Shown: positions 15,919-24,348 of the stretch, piece after piece
Layout of the letters: each line of letters opens with the position of its first letter
Position numbering within the stretch: the stretch's first letter is position 1
From: Buttiauxella noackiae ATCC 51607
GTDB lineage: Bacteria; Pseudomonadota; Gammaproteobacteria; Enterobacterales; Enterobacteriaceae
DNA: 64,000 nucleotides
Assembly (NCBI RefSeq): GCF_001654865.1
Contig: NZ_LXEO01000015.1
Span: 62,001 to 126,000, forward strand
Direction of reading: 5' to 3'
Position numbers and translations under genes: made by a program
Notes under the pieces: model-generated
Databases searched by the model: none
What the model was told of the DNA's origin: nothing
Seen by the model: only the letters and a program-made list of their open reading frames with translations

Positions 15919-16854
15919 TTAATCGCCGAGTCCGGCTGGGTTAACTTCAGATGCCGGGATTTGCTCTACGCCTTCTCCCCAGCGATTCAGGACTTTGTGG
16001 TAATCCCCATTTTTGATGACACCATTGAGCGCAGTTTGTACTGGCTCCACGAGCCCACTGCCTTTCTTCAACGTGACGGCGATATGTGCAGCTTTAGGCC
16101 AGCCGCCATCCACCACGCCAACTAACTGGGTTTTCTGCGTGAGTGCGGCTTTCCAGGCACCCGTTACATTGGGGCCAAAGAACGCATCAGCGCGACCGGA
16201 CTGCAATGCCAGCGTTTGTGCCGCATCGTCTTTGGTATATACCGGGGTGAAGGGTTTAAGCCCTTTCTTCAGGTTCTCTTCATTCCATGCGAGCAAAATA
16301 GACTCCTGGTTGGTCCCGGAGCCGACAATAATGCGCAGCCCTGCAATGTCCTGTGCTTTCTCAATCTTCTTGATTGGGCTGTTAGATTTCACATAGAAAC
16401 CCAGTGAATCTTTACGGTAGGTGGCGAAGTCGAATTTCTGTTTGCGATCTTTGGTGACGGTAATATTGCTGATTGCCGCATCGTATTTCCCCGATGCCAC
16501 ACCCAATGGCCAGTCTTCCCAGGATGTGGGTACGACGTTGAGTTCAAGCCCTAAGCTGTCAGCCACCAGACGTGCAATATCGACTTCGCTGCCGAGCAAC
16601 GTTTTGTTGTCTTCAGCAAACACCGTCAAGGGTGGCGAGTTAAGTGCCGCAACGGCTACGGTGAATTTACCGGGCACCGCAAAATGATGATCTTTTGGCA
16701 GCTGTGCCACAGCCGATGGATTTACGGCCGTATTAATCGGCGTTTTATTGGCCTCGAGACTGACGCCAGTACCGTTAATGGTGACTTCTTGTGCCAGAGT
16801 TTGTGCCGACGAAAGTGCCAGAGCGATAGCAAGGATTAGCGATATTTTTTGCAT
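15919..16854 (-). CDS. Amino-acid ABC importer binding protein, copy 1
   Basis: A 311-residue periplasmic family-3 binding protein with a signal peptide cleaved near residue 21 (TLAQE). Its body aligns with the copy at 12800-13696, with the shared blocks VAALNSPPL, TSWEDWPLG, DFATYRKDSLGF and GSGTNQE. Both copies lack the YPPYE opening of ArgT-type receptors and form their own subgroup. It starts about 110 bp after the monooxygenase gene. A REP-type repeat lies in that gap, which may modulate expression of the transport half relative to the enzymes. Confidence 0.85.
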   Translation of the reverse strand: MQKISLILAIALALSSAQTLAQEVTINGTGVSLEANKTPINTAVNPSAVAQLPKDHHFAVPGKFTVAVAALNSPPLTVFAEDNKTLLGSEVDIARLVADSLGLELNVVPTSWEDWPLGVASGKYDAAISNITVTKDRKQKFDFATYRKDSLGFYVKSNSPIKKIEKAQDIAGLRIIVGSGTNQESILLAWNEENLKKGLKPFTPVYTKDDAAQTLALQSGRADAFFGPNVTGAWKAALTQKTQLVGVVDGGWPKAAHIAVTLKKGSGLVEPVQTALNGVIKNGDYHKVLNRWGEGVEQIPASEVNPAGLGD

Positions 16855-16881
16855 AGCAGGTTCTCTTTTTTATTTTGGTGT

Positions 16882-16957
16882 TTTGTCGGATGGCGCTTTG
16901 CTTATCCGACCTACGAAAGCGCCGTTGTAGGGGGGATAAGCGTTAGCGCCATCCACC
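16882..16957. repeat. REP-type repeat pair inside the sulfur operon
   Basis: Two inverted units, GTCGGATGGCGC...TTATCCGAC and GGGATAAGCG...CATCCACC, lie head to head. Both are versions of the enterobacterial intergenic unit that also occurs at 22.5 and 37.2 kb. It can form stable hairpins in the transcript between the enzyme and transporter genes. Confidence 0.7.
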
Positions 16958-16966
16958 ATTTTGCGC

Positions 16967-18277
16967 CTACGAAAATTGATTTACCGGATTGGCGAGCCCC
17001 AGGCTTTCGCGCAGCGTAGTACCGGGATACTCCTTGCGGAACAACCCACGGGCTTGCAGTACCGGGACAACTTCATCGACAAAGCGTGGGAAGGTATCAG
17101 GCGTACCGCCCTGAATAATAAAACCGTCGGCGCCATAGCTTTCAAACCACTGCTGCAGCCCATCTGCCACTTGCTGTGCGGTCCCGGAAAAACGCGGGCG
17201 CGGTGATGCTGCTTCAAGCGCGACCTGGCGCAGCGTCAGATTGCGTGTCTGAGCATTACGTTTGATTTCATCTGTGGTACTGCGGAAGCTGTTCTGCCCC
17301 AGGTCACCGATATCCGGGAAGGGTTCATCAAGCGGGTACTGGCTAAAATCGTGATGCTCAAAATAGCGGCCGAGGTAATTCAGGGCATCGTTAATTGAGA
17401 CCAGTGCGGCGGTCGTTTGATATTGGTTCTCCACATCATCAGCATCTTTCCCAACGATCACGCTGACACCCTGGAATATTTTTAAGTCATCGTCCTTACG
17501 GCCATGATTTTTCAGTTGACCTTTAACGTCACGATAGAAATGTTGCGCCTCTTCAAGAGTTTCATGATGGGTGAAAATAGCGTCGGCATGGTGGGCGGCT
17601 AATTTCTTGCCGTCGTCTGATGCACCTGCCTGGAATACAATCGGACGACCTTGCGGCGTGCGGGAAATATTCAGCGGGCCTGCTACCTGGAAGAAATCTC
17701 CGCGATGATCCAGCGTATGTAATTTATTAGGGTCAAAGAATTGCCCACTGGCTTTATCACGAATAAATGCATCTTCTTCCCAGGAGTCCCACAGTCCTTT
17801 CACTACATCCAGATATTCATCGGCAATGCGATAACGCAGCGCATGCTCAGGGTGTTTTTCACGGGAAAAGTTCTTCGCTGAACCCTCCAGCGGCGATGTC
17901 ACCACGTTCCAGCCCGCACGTCCTTTACTCAAATGGTCAAGGCTTGCAAACTGGCGAGCGACGGTAAAGGGTTCGCTATATGAGGTAGACAGTGTGCCAA
18001 CCAACCCCAAATTCGTAGTGACGCTGGCTAATGCTGACAACACCGTTAATGGCTCAAATCTATTCAGGAAGTGAGGAATCGACTTTTCGTTAATATATAA
18101 ACCGTCTGCGACAAATAAAAAATCCAGTTTGCCCGCTTCTGCTTTTAACGCCGTCTCTTTCACAAATTCAAAACTAATGCTGGCATCCGCAATTGCTGCC
18201 GGGTGCCGCCATGCCGACATATTTCCTGATGCGCCATGTAAGATTGTTCCAAGACGCAGTTGTCGATTATTTGACAT
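16967..18277 (-). CDS. FMN-dependent monooxygenase, NtaA/SnaA/DszA family (YxeK/CmoJ-like)
   Basis: A 436-residue flavin-dependent oxidoreductase of the bacterial luciferase superfamily. Visible family blocks are the N-terminal [46 protein letters not shown], the insert region [26 protein letters not shown], and [15 protein letters not shown]. These enzymes need FMNH2 from a separate reductase and oxidatively cleave C-N or C-S bonds. In Bacillus, YxeK and CmoJ act on N-acetylated S-(2-succino)cysteine-type thioethers. The neighbours here (GNAT, deacylase, importer) match that operon, so C-S cleavage is the best guess. No flavin reductase gene is adjacent. Confidence 0.85.
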   Translation of the reverse strand: MSNNRQLRLGTILHGASGNMSAWRHPAAIADASISFEFVKETALKAEAGKLDFLFVADGLYINEKSIPHFLNRFEPLTVLSALASVTTNLGLVGTLSTSYSEPFTVARQFASLDHLSKGRAGWNVVTSPLEGSAKNFSREKHPEHALRYRIADEYLDVVKGLWDSWEEDAFIRDKASGQFFDPNKLHTLDHRGDFFQVAGPLNISRTPQGRPIVFQAGASDDGKKLAAHHADAIFTHHETLEEAQHFYRDVKGQLKNHGRKDDDLKIFQGVSVIVGKDADDVENQYQTTAALVSINDALNYLGRYFEHHDFSQYPLDEPFPDIGDLGQNSFRSTTDEIKRNAQTRNLTLRQVALEAASPRPRFSGTAQQVADGLQQWFESYGADGFIIQGGTPDTFPRFVDEVVPVLQARGLFRKEYPGTTLRESLGLANPVNQFS

Positions 18278-18339
18278 ATTTACCTCTTTATTTTGGCCGC
18301 ACGCATCCTGGGGAGTTGACCCCTGCGTATTAGCTATTG

Positions 18340-19476
18340 TTAGTTTTGCAGTAGTGCTTTTTCAGCAAGCGTTGCGAAATATCGTGCCGCATTTTCAATT
18401 AATGTCTCATCCGGATTAAACGCCGAATGATGTAAACCATAAGGGCTGGCGCTACCAATACTGACAAATGCGCCGGGAATGGTTTGCAGATAAACAGCAA
18501 AGTCTTCGCCACCCATATGCAGTTCGGAGGTTTGTGTCTTATAACCCACACTTTCTGCAACCTGCATAGAAAACGCCGCCCATTTCTCATCGTTGATTAA
18601 CGTCACCGGCCCGTTAAACCACTCCACATCAATCTGTGCGCCAAAGGCACTGGCTAAGCCGGAAGCAATTTCGCGGATGCGTTTCTCGACCTGTTTTTGA
18701 ATATCACCACGATGAGTGCGCACGGTTCCTTCAAGCTCAACGTTTTCAGGCAGCACATTCCAGGTATTCCCCCCTTGTATGCGTGTCACACTCACGACCA
18801 CCGAATCGAGCGTATCAATATCGCGACTGGCAATAGTTTGCAGCGCGATAACCAGCTGGCTTGCCAATACAATGGGGTCGTGGCCCTCATGTGGGCGGGC
18901 GGCATGAGCGCCTTTTCCTTTCACCCGCAAAACAAAGCGATCAACATTGGCATAGAATGCGCCGCCTCTGGTGGCAAAGGTGCCGACCGGTAAACCGGGT
19001 TCGTTATGCATCCCAAAAATAGCTGAGACATTTTCCAGAGCCCCGGCCTTAATCAGTGCCTTTGCGCCGGTAAAATTTTCTTCCGCCGGTTGAAACAGCA
19101 AGCGCACGCGACCTGGCAATTGGTCTTCACGCTCCTTAAGTAACAGAGCTGCGCCGAGGATCACGCTGCTGTGAACATCATGCCCGCAGGCATGCATCAC
19201 GCCATCGTGTTGTGAACTAAAAGAGACACCGCTGGTTTCCTGAATCGGCAGTGCGTCAATATCCGCACGCAGCGCAATCACCTTATCGCCGTGCCCTACT
19301 TCAGCCACCACACCAGTGGCAAGTGAGTACGGCAACAGACGCAGCCCTGCGGACTCCAGCCAGTGACGTATGCGAGCGGTAGTTGCCACTTCCTTGCCGG
19401 ACAGTTCAGGGTTCTGGTGGAGTTCACGTCGCCAGTCGATAAGCTGTTGTTTGAATGTCTGTGGGGCGAATGTCAT
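18340..19476 (-). CDS. M20 amidohydrolase (N-acetylcysteine deacetylase-like, YxeP-type)
   Basis: A 378-residue metal-dependent amidohydrolase with the M20D motifs [35 protein letters not shown] and [11 protein letters not shown], and GGEDFAVYL near the C-terminus. The start is ATG 19476 (MTFAPQTF). Upstream in-frame codons lie in the preceding gene's 3' region. In the Bacillus yxe operon the equivalent YxeP removes the acetyl group from N-acetylcysteine to release free cysteine, and this gene sits in the matching set. A general N-acyl amino acid deacylase role is the alternative. It is a different paralogue from the enzyme at 7931-9091. Confidence 0.87.
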   Translation of the reverse strand: MTFAPQTFKQQLIDWRRELHQNPELSGKEVATTARIRHWLESAGLRLLPYSLATGVVAEVGHGDKVIALRADIDALPIQETSGVSFSSQHDGVMHACGHDVHSSVILGAALLLKEREDQLPGRVRLLFQPAEENFTGAKALIKAGALENVSAIFGMHNEPGLPVGTFATRGGAFYANVDRFVLRVKGKGAHAARPHEGHDPIVLASQLVIALQTIASRDIDTLDSVVVSVTRIQGGNTWNVLPENVELEGTVRTHRGDIQKQVEKRIREIASGLASAFGAQIDVEWFNGPVTLINDEKWAAFSMQVAESVGYKTQTSELHMGGEDFAVYLQTIPGAFVSIGSASPYGLHHSAFNPDETLIENAARYFATLAEKALLQN

Positions 19477-19486
19477 TGGCAACCCC

Positions 19487-20509
19487 TTACCAGGCTTCAT
19501 GCTGTGCAGCAAAATCGAGGTGCGATATTGCAGGCTGAGCGCCAGCCAACAAACGCAGCGACTGCAAACGTGCTGCCGGGTCGGCAATCGGGGTATCAAT
19601 GATAAATTCGTCGATACCAAACTGTTGGCTCAATGCCTCAAGTCCGGCATGTACTTGCTCTGCGGTACCTTTAAGCAGCGAGGGTTCGCGTCGTTCGATT
19701 TTTTTGATAGCGCTGCCTGCCTGGCGAGCAAATGCGTGAGCCTGCGCTTCACTGGCGACACTAACGCGTTGGCTGTTTTCAAGCTCAACGCTCCAGATTT
19801 CCACCAGGCTTGCCAGTTCATCGGCGGTATCTGTATCAGCCGCCACAATCACCTGCACCGCCACCTGCGTGTCGCGTTGGCTTTTACTACGCCACGCGTT
19901 AAGAACATCGCGCATCAGGGTTTTATCGCCATTCAGATGGGCGGCGTAGACGAAATTCCAGTTAAGATTTGCGGCAAGCTGTGCACTCTCAAGGCTTGCG
20001 CCCAGCAAGAAACGCTCGGCACTTTGTGCAGGAACCGGCGTTGCGCGTAAGGTTTCCTCGTCATCCTGTGCTGCTGGTAATGAGAGCCAGTTATCAAGTT
20101 GAGTGAGTTTTTCCGCGAACGACTCTTTATCTTGCCCGGCACGTTGCAATGCTTGTGTGGAAAGCGGTAACCCACCTGGCGCTTTACCCACACCGAGATC
20201 CACACGCCCTGGAGCAAGACTTGCTAATAAATTGAAGTTCTCCGCCACTTTATAAGGGCTGTAATGTTGCAACATCACCCCGCCGGAGCCGACACGAATG
20301 CGGTGGGTTTGCCCAACAATCCAGGCAATAAGCAACTCAGGAGACGGGCTTGCCAGGTGGGAAGTGTTATGGTGCTCGGCAATCCAGAAACGGTGATAAC
20401 CCCAGGCTTCGGCCTGTTGAGCCAGATGTAACGTGTGCTTGAGAGCGTCGCCAGGAGTGCCATCCTTTGCGACCGGACTTTTATCCAGCAGGCTAATTCG
20501 ATAAGACAT
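19487..20509 (-). CDS. Luciferase-like FMN oxidoreductase (CmoO/MsnO8-like)
   Basis: A 340-residue flavin-dependent oxidoreductase of the single-chain luciferase-like group. Blocks include SLLDKSPVA at the start, GYHRFWIAEHHN, RIRVGSGGVMLQHYSPYKVAENF, LAPGRVDLGVGKAPGG and the C-terminal GTAEQVHAGLEAL. It is the first gene of the operon. B. subtilis ytmO (cmoO), of similar length, occupies the ytm operon beside cmoJ. The present operon thus carries two flavin monooxygenases, which may act on different thioethers or in sequence. No reductase is encoded nearby. Confidence 0.85.
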   Translation of the reverse strand: MSYRISLLDKSPVAKDGTPGDALKHTLHLAQQAEAWGYHRFWIAEHHNTSHLASPSPELLIAWIVGQTHRIRVGSGGVMLQHYSPYKVAENFNLLASLAPGRVDLGVGKAPGGLPLSTQALQRAGQDKESFAEKLTQLDNWLSLPAAQDDEETLRATPVPAQSAERFLLGASLESAQLAANLNWNFVYAAHLNGDKTLMRDVLNAWRSKSQRDTQVAVQVIVAADTDTADELASLVEIWSVELENSQRVSVASEAQAHAFARQAGSAIKKIERREPSLLKGTAEQVHAGLEALSQQFGIDEFIIDTPIADPAARLQSLRLLAGAQPAISHLDFAAQHEAW

Positions 20510-20820
20510 GCGACCAACTCGTATTGTTTAACATGTCTTAATTAATAAGGTTTCCGTCAACGTGAGTGAAACAATTAATTTACATTTAGTTAGCCAAAAA
20601 CTGGATAAGCCCATCCATTGGGATCTAAAGTTTCATATATGGCCTATTGTAGTATTTATTAATTATAAATAGATCTTTTATGACCCTTTTGATTGACATT
20701 AGTCCATAAATGACCCATTTTTATTATTAATTTAATAAAAAGACCATTTATGACCCCTTTGATTAAAAGTGGCTCATAAAAAACCAATGTATTGTCAAAA
20801 AATGAATCTAAGGGTCATAT
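20510..20820. promoter_or_regulatory. Divergent promoter region with six phased hip operator-like repeats
   Basis: An AT-rich intergenic region between the flavin monooxygenase operon and hipB. It holds six copies of a degenerate palindrome GGTCAT-NN-ATGACC, beginning at 20631, 20672, 20702, 20742, 20772 and 20813. Spacings are 41, 30, 40, 30 and 41 bp, close to alternating four and three helical turns. Sites 2-3 and 4-5 also form a larger direct repeat of about 70 bp with CCTTTGATT-type spacers. The last copy covers the hipB start codon. The arrangement suggests cooperative autorepression by HipB. No equally clear promoter for the monooxygenase operon was found. Confidence 0.75.
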
Positions 20821-21144
20821 ATGAACTATGACAACGCAGACCTCGTCGCCAAGCTGCATACCATGAGTGAATTATTGAGTGACGTTAAAAAAGCGGTGGC
20901 ACTGAGAGCGCAAGAGTCAGATCTGGCGCTAACCGAACAGGTCATTACGGAATCTGTACAGTTGGGGCAACAATTAAACCAACGTCGCAAAGAACTGGAG
21001 ATCGACCTGGCAACCCTTGAGCTGCAAACGGGTGTTTCAGCATCAACGTTGAAACGGCTGTTTAAAGATCCCGATCAGGTCAAATTTGGTACCGTATTGA
21101 GTGTCGCTGACGCATTAGGAGTGAAACTGTGCGCCGCCGTGTAG
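20821..21144 (+). CDS. hipB: HipB: DNA-binding component of a HipBST toxin-antitoxin system
   Basis: A 107-residue protein with an acidic, helical N-terminal half and a C-terminal Xre-type HTH at about residues 55-107 (LATLELQTGVSASTLKRLF, then FGTVLSVADALGVKL). It is the DNA-binding and repressor component of the tripartite system. The last operator-like repeat overlaps its start codon, and an AAGGGT site precedes the ATG. The 3' end overlaps hipS by 16 bp. In the E. coli O127 HipBST system HipB binds DNA and enhances antitoxin action, while HipS is the main antitoxin. Confidence 0.88.
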   Translation: MNYDNADLVAKLHTMSELLSDVKKAVALRAQESDLALTEQVITESVQLGQQLNQRRKELEIDLATLELQTGVSASTLKRLFKDPDQVKFGTVLSVADALGVKLCAAV

Positions 21145-21443
21145 AAGTGTGGTTATACGGTGAAGCGGTGGGTGAATTGCGCCAGGATGATGATGGTTTT
21201 GCGTTTAGCTACCATGCCGACTATATCGGCCCGCCGCTCTCCTTAAGTTTACCGGTGCGTGTTGGCCACTTTCACAGCCGAACTCTACCGCCCTTTTTTG
21301 CATCATTAGCACCTGAAGGTTGGTTGAAAAGGCGTTACAGCCAACTGCAACAACGCGATGAGCATGATCTACTCGGTATGCTGATTGATAACGGCAAGAA
21401 CCTGATTGGCGCAGTTCAGCTGGTCAACATTCTGGAGGATTAA
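21129..21443 (+). CDS. hipS: HipS: small antitoxin equal to the HipA N-subdomain 1
   Basis: A 104-residue protein matching the Couple_hipA (N-subdomain 1) region of long HipA kinases: VEVWLYGEAVGELRQ, then LSLSLPV and FFASLAPEGW. Translation seems to begin at GTG 21129 within the hipB 3' end, which implies coupling. In HipBST systems this part of ancestral HipA became a separate gene whose product neutralises the kinase. The TAA is followed 2 bp later by hipT, and the GGAGG ribosome site for hipT sits inside the hipS 3' end. Confidence 0.88.
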   Translation: MRRRVEVWLYGEAVGELRQDDDGFAFSYHADYIGPPLSLSLPVRVGHFHSRTLPPFFASLAPEGWLKRRYSQLQQRDEHDLLGMLIDNGKNLIGAVQLVNILED

Positions 21444-21445
21444 CA

Positions 21446-22483
21446 ATGCGCTGCCACATTCTTTTGACTCCGCTGGTGCAGGCCAAAGAGCGGGAGTCTG
21501 GTTATTCAAACAAAGGCCTCAAGCACCTGACCAGCTCAGGTAAGGTCAACCCGCAGCTGAGTTTTACGCGCAGTGAATTTATTCACGAATTGCCAAAAGC
21601 CCAGCGAGGGATGAGTATTTCCGGGTATCAACCAAAACTGCAAATGGTGGTGCGCGATGGCGAGTTTGCGGTGGTAGAGCATCAGGGTGAATACATACTC
21701 AAACCCTCTCCGGCCGAATTTCCACATCTGGCAGAAAATGAACACGCGACAATGACGCTAATGGCGCGACTCGGATTTGACGTACCGCCACATGGATTAG
21801 TCAGTTTTGCGCCTGAAGGAAATGATACTGAACGTGAGTTGGCCTTTGTTATCCGCCGTTTTGACCGGGATATGATAACTGGCGCGGCCATTCACCAGGA
21901 ACAGCTTGATGCGGCGATGAATATTGGCGAGAAGTACGGCAAAACCGGCAGCGACGGTAAGCAGTATGTTAGCTATCAGCAATTGGCAGAGTTTCTGACC
22001 CAACATGTGAACAGCAACCTCGCCTTTAAAATCGACTTGTTCCGCCGTATCACCTATGCGTATTTGCTGGGTAATAACGATATGCATCTACGCAATTTCG
22101 GCTTGATGCATCCAAGAGTTGGCGAACCAACGCTATCCCCGATTTATGACTTTGTCTCCGTTGCCCCCTATCCCACCATTTTTAGCTCAGGATTTATGGC
22201 GCTGCCATTACTGAGTTGCGAGGAAGGCGACCGGGAGTTAGCGCCAGGTTTTAAAACCGCCTATGGTGAATATCTGGGTATGGATTTTCGGGAACTCGGC
22301 CTGGCGATAGGATTGACCGACAAACTTATCGTGAAGTTATTGAATGATTTGCAAAAAGAGAGCCGCATTGTGGAAGCGGTATATCGTGATTCGTTTATGC
22401 CACCCGAGGCGATTGCCGCCACGTTGCGTTGTTACCATCAGCGGCTGGACAGGTTGATGCGCCTGGATGAAGCGGAGTTGTGA
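21446..22483 (+). CDS. hipT: HipT: serine/threonine kinase toxin
   Basis: A 345-residue HipA-like kinase lacking N-subdomain 1, which is encoded by hipS. The Gly-rich loop reads GMSISGYQPK with Ser57 and Ser59; E. coli HipT autophosphorylates at S57 and S59. Other kinase parts are Lys86 (YILK), the catalytic loop GNNDMHLRN with Asp212, and the metal-binding YDF with Asp235. E. coli HipT phosphorylates tryptophanyl-tRNA synthetase and stops growth, and the same target is likely but unproven here. The gene is intact, with no missing kinase residue. An excellent GGAGG site lies 7 bp before the ATG. Confidence 0.9.
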   Translation: MRCHILLTPLVQAKERESGYSNKGLKHLTSSGKVNPQLSFTRSEFIHELPKAQRGMSISGYQPKLQMVVRDGEFAVVEHQGEYILKPSPAEFPHLAENEHATMTLMARLGFDVPPHGLVSFAPEGNDTERELAFVIRRFDRDMITGAAIHQEQLDAAMNIGEKYGKTGSDGKQYVSYQQLAEFLTQHVNSNLAFKIDLFRRITYAYLLGNNDMHLRNFGLMHPRVGEPTLSPIYDFVSVAPYPTIFSSGFMALPLLSCEEGDRELAPGFKTAYGEYLGMDFRELGLAIGLTDKLIVKLLNDLQKESRIVEAVYRDSFMPPEAIAATLRCYHQRLDRLMRLDEAEL

Positions 22484-22500
22484 AACTGAAGTGTGAAAAA

Positions 22501-22575
22501 GAGTCGGCTAACGCTACGCTTACCCGACCTACGATTTCAAATTCGTAGGGTGGATAAGCGCAAGCGTCATCCACC
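22501..22575. repeat. REP-type repeat pair after hipT
   Basis: Two inverted units (GCTACGCTTACCCGACCTACG and GTAGGGTGGATAAGCG...CATCCACC) lie between the convergent hipT and tsr genes. They are the same family as the repeats at 16.9 and 37.2 kb. Confidence 0.7.
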
Positions 22576-22597
22576 AATTACATTTACATCAAGAAAA

Positions 22598-24262
22598 TCA
22601 GAAGGTTTCCCAGTTTTCGTTTGAGTCGCTGACGGCGGCTTTACGATTCATTACCGGGGTGATAGTCAGTTTTGGCTCAACCTGACGAGGCTCCTTTTTG
22701 GCTTCCTGGCCAATACGGAACACGGCAACAGCCTGAGTCAGACGGCTTGCCTGATCTTCAAGTGCTGAAGCAGCAGCGGCAGATTCCTCCACCAGGGCGG
22801 CGTTTTGCTGGGTCACACGGTCCATTTCAGAAACCGCCAGCCCAACCTGGTCGATACCACGGCTTTGCTCATCAGACGCCGAGGCAATTTCACCCATAAT
22901 ATCCGTCACACGCGTTACCGCATTGACGATTTCGCCCATGGTTTCACCGGCACTTTCAACCAAAGTTGAACCGGTATCCACTTTATTAACGGAATCTTCA
23001 ATTAGCCCTTTAATCTCTTTCGCCGCCTGTGCACTACGCTGTGCCAGGTTACGCACTTCACCGGCTACAACCGCAAATCCTCGCCCTTGCTCACCGGCAC
23101 GTGCCGCTTCAACTGCGGCGTTCAGCGCCAGAATATTGGTCTGGAAAGCGATACCGTCAATCACACTGGTGATGTCGGCAATTTTTTTCGAGCTACCGGC
23201 GATGTCGTTCATGGTGCGCACCACGTTATCCACCACTTTGCCGCCCTTCTGCGCGGTTTCTGACGCGCTCAATGCCAGCTGGCTTGCCTGACGGGCGTTT
23301 TCCGCATTCTGTTTCACGGTTGCAGTTAACTGTTCCATGCTGGCAGCAGTCTCTTCAAGCGAAGCGGCTTGTTGTTCGGTACGGGAAGAAAGGTCGTTGT
23401 TACCGATAGATATTTCGCTGGCACCGCTATAAATCGCATGCGCGCCGTTACGAACTTCGTTCACTGTGCTCACCAGCTCCGACTGCATATGTCGCAGGCT
23501 TGCCGCCAGTTGGCCCATTTCATTGGTCCCATCCACATCGATGGAGTGCACCAGGTCACCGTCCGCGATATGGCGAATGTTATCAATCAAGCGGTGAAGC
23601 GGCTCGATAAGGGTTTTCTTGATACCCAGCCAAACGACAATAATCGCCGCGACAACCAGCGCCAGAATCACAACCAGGATCCAGATGGCCTGAGAGTATG
23701 ACTGGTTATTGTCGTCTACTGCTTGTTGATACAGGCTATCGTTTTGTTGTAGATAGTTGACGTACTCTTTCTCGAAACCATCCTGATATTTCTGTGTTGG
23801 CTGGTCGAAGAACTCATTAATTTTACCCGCCCCCAGCAATTGAATCAGCTCGGCAAGCGCACCGTGGTAAATATCATAGTTACGTTTGATTTCGTTGATT
23901 GATGCTTCGCTCTGACGCGGGTCGCGTGGCAAGGCTTCATACGCGGCCCACTCTTTTTCGGCCTGCTTTAACGACTGGCTGGCAATAAGCATTAACTCAT
24001 TTACTGTCGAACCGCTGCCGATATTGTTGGTATCCATCATATGACGGATACCAGCACGGTTTAGAGTGTTGCGGGTTTGAAGCAAGGCAACCCAGCTACC
24101 GTTGAGCGTGGACTGCTGCTGACGAATCGTTTGCAGTACAGTGAAGTTTTCTTTGTCGTTTTTCAGTGCATTGAAGAACAATCCACCGGAAGTAATTTGC
24201 AAAATACCAAATAAACCCAGCACAAGTAGAAGGCTGGTTACAACTTTTATGCGATTTAACAT
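22598..24262 (-). CDS. tsr: Methyl-accepting chemotaxis protein Tsr (serine receptor)
   Basis: A 554-residue inner-membrane chemoreceptor, nearly collinear with E. coli Tsr (551 aa). TM1 is at about residues 6-32, the periplasmic four-helix ligand domain at about 33-190 ([14 protein letters not shown]), TM2 at about 190-213, and a HAMP domain at about 214-267. The signalling hairpin tip is [19 protein letters not shown] with the hyperconserved [15 protein letters not shown] region. The C-terminal NWETF pentapeptide tethers CheR and CheB, marking a high-abundance receptor. Conserved ligand-pocket residues point to serine. A sigma-28 promoter lies just upstream. Confidence 0.95.
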   Translation of the reverse strand: MLNRIKVVTSLLLVLGLFGILQITSGGLFFNALKNDKENFTVLQTIRQQQSTLNGSWVALLQTRNTLNRAGIRHMMDTNNIGSGSTVNELMLIASQSLKQAEKEWAAYEALPRDPRQSEASINEIKRNYDIYHGALAELIQLLGAGKINEFFDQPTQKYQDGFEKEYVNYLQQNDSLYQQAVDDNNQSYSQAIWILVVILALVVAAIIVVWLGIKKTLIEPLHRLIDNIRHIADGDLVHSIDVDGTNEMGQLAASLRHMQSELVSTVNEVRNGAHAIYSGASEISIGNNDLSSRTEQQAASLEETAASMEQLTATVKQNAENARQASQLALSASETAQKGGKVVDNVVRTMNDIAGSSKKIADITSVIDGIAFQTNILALNAAVEAARAGEQGRGFAVVAGEVRNLAQRSAQAAKEIKGLIEDSVNKVDTGSTLVESAGETMGEIVNAVTRVTDIMGEIASASDEQSRGIDQVGLAVSEMDRVTQQNAALVEESAAAASALEDQASRLTQAVAVFRIGQEAKKEPRQVEPKLTITPVMNRKAAVSDSNENWETF

Positions 24263-24288
24263 GCTTTTTTGTTCTCATGGCAACAGAA

Positions 24289-24325
24289 GCATAAAGTTTC
24301 GGCAGTTGGCGCTAAAACTTTATGC
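24289..24325 (-). promoter_or_regulatory. Sigma-28 (FliA) promoter for tsr, embedded in a dyad
   Basis: On the minus strand TAAAGTTT (24315-24322) is followed after 11 bp by GCCGAAAC (24296-24303). This fits the flagellar consensus TAAAGTTT-N11-GCCGATAA closely. The same segment forms an inverted repeat, GCATAAAGTTT (24289-24299) with AAACTTTATGC (24315-24325). The chemoreceptor is thus expressed with the flagellar regulon. Confidence 0.8.
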
Positions 24326-24348
24326 TTATTGTCTGAGAAAAGCTGAGA

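Noticed and set aside
20631-20826. CRISPR-like or iteron-like repeat array
   Set aside because: The repeats are short palindromes with AT-rich spacers of only 16-27 bp and sit in front of hipB, one over its start codon. Operators explain them better, and no cas or rep genes are present.
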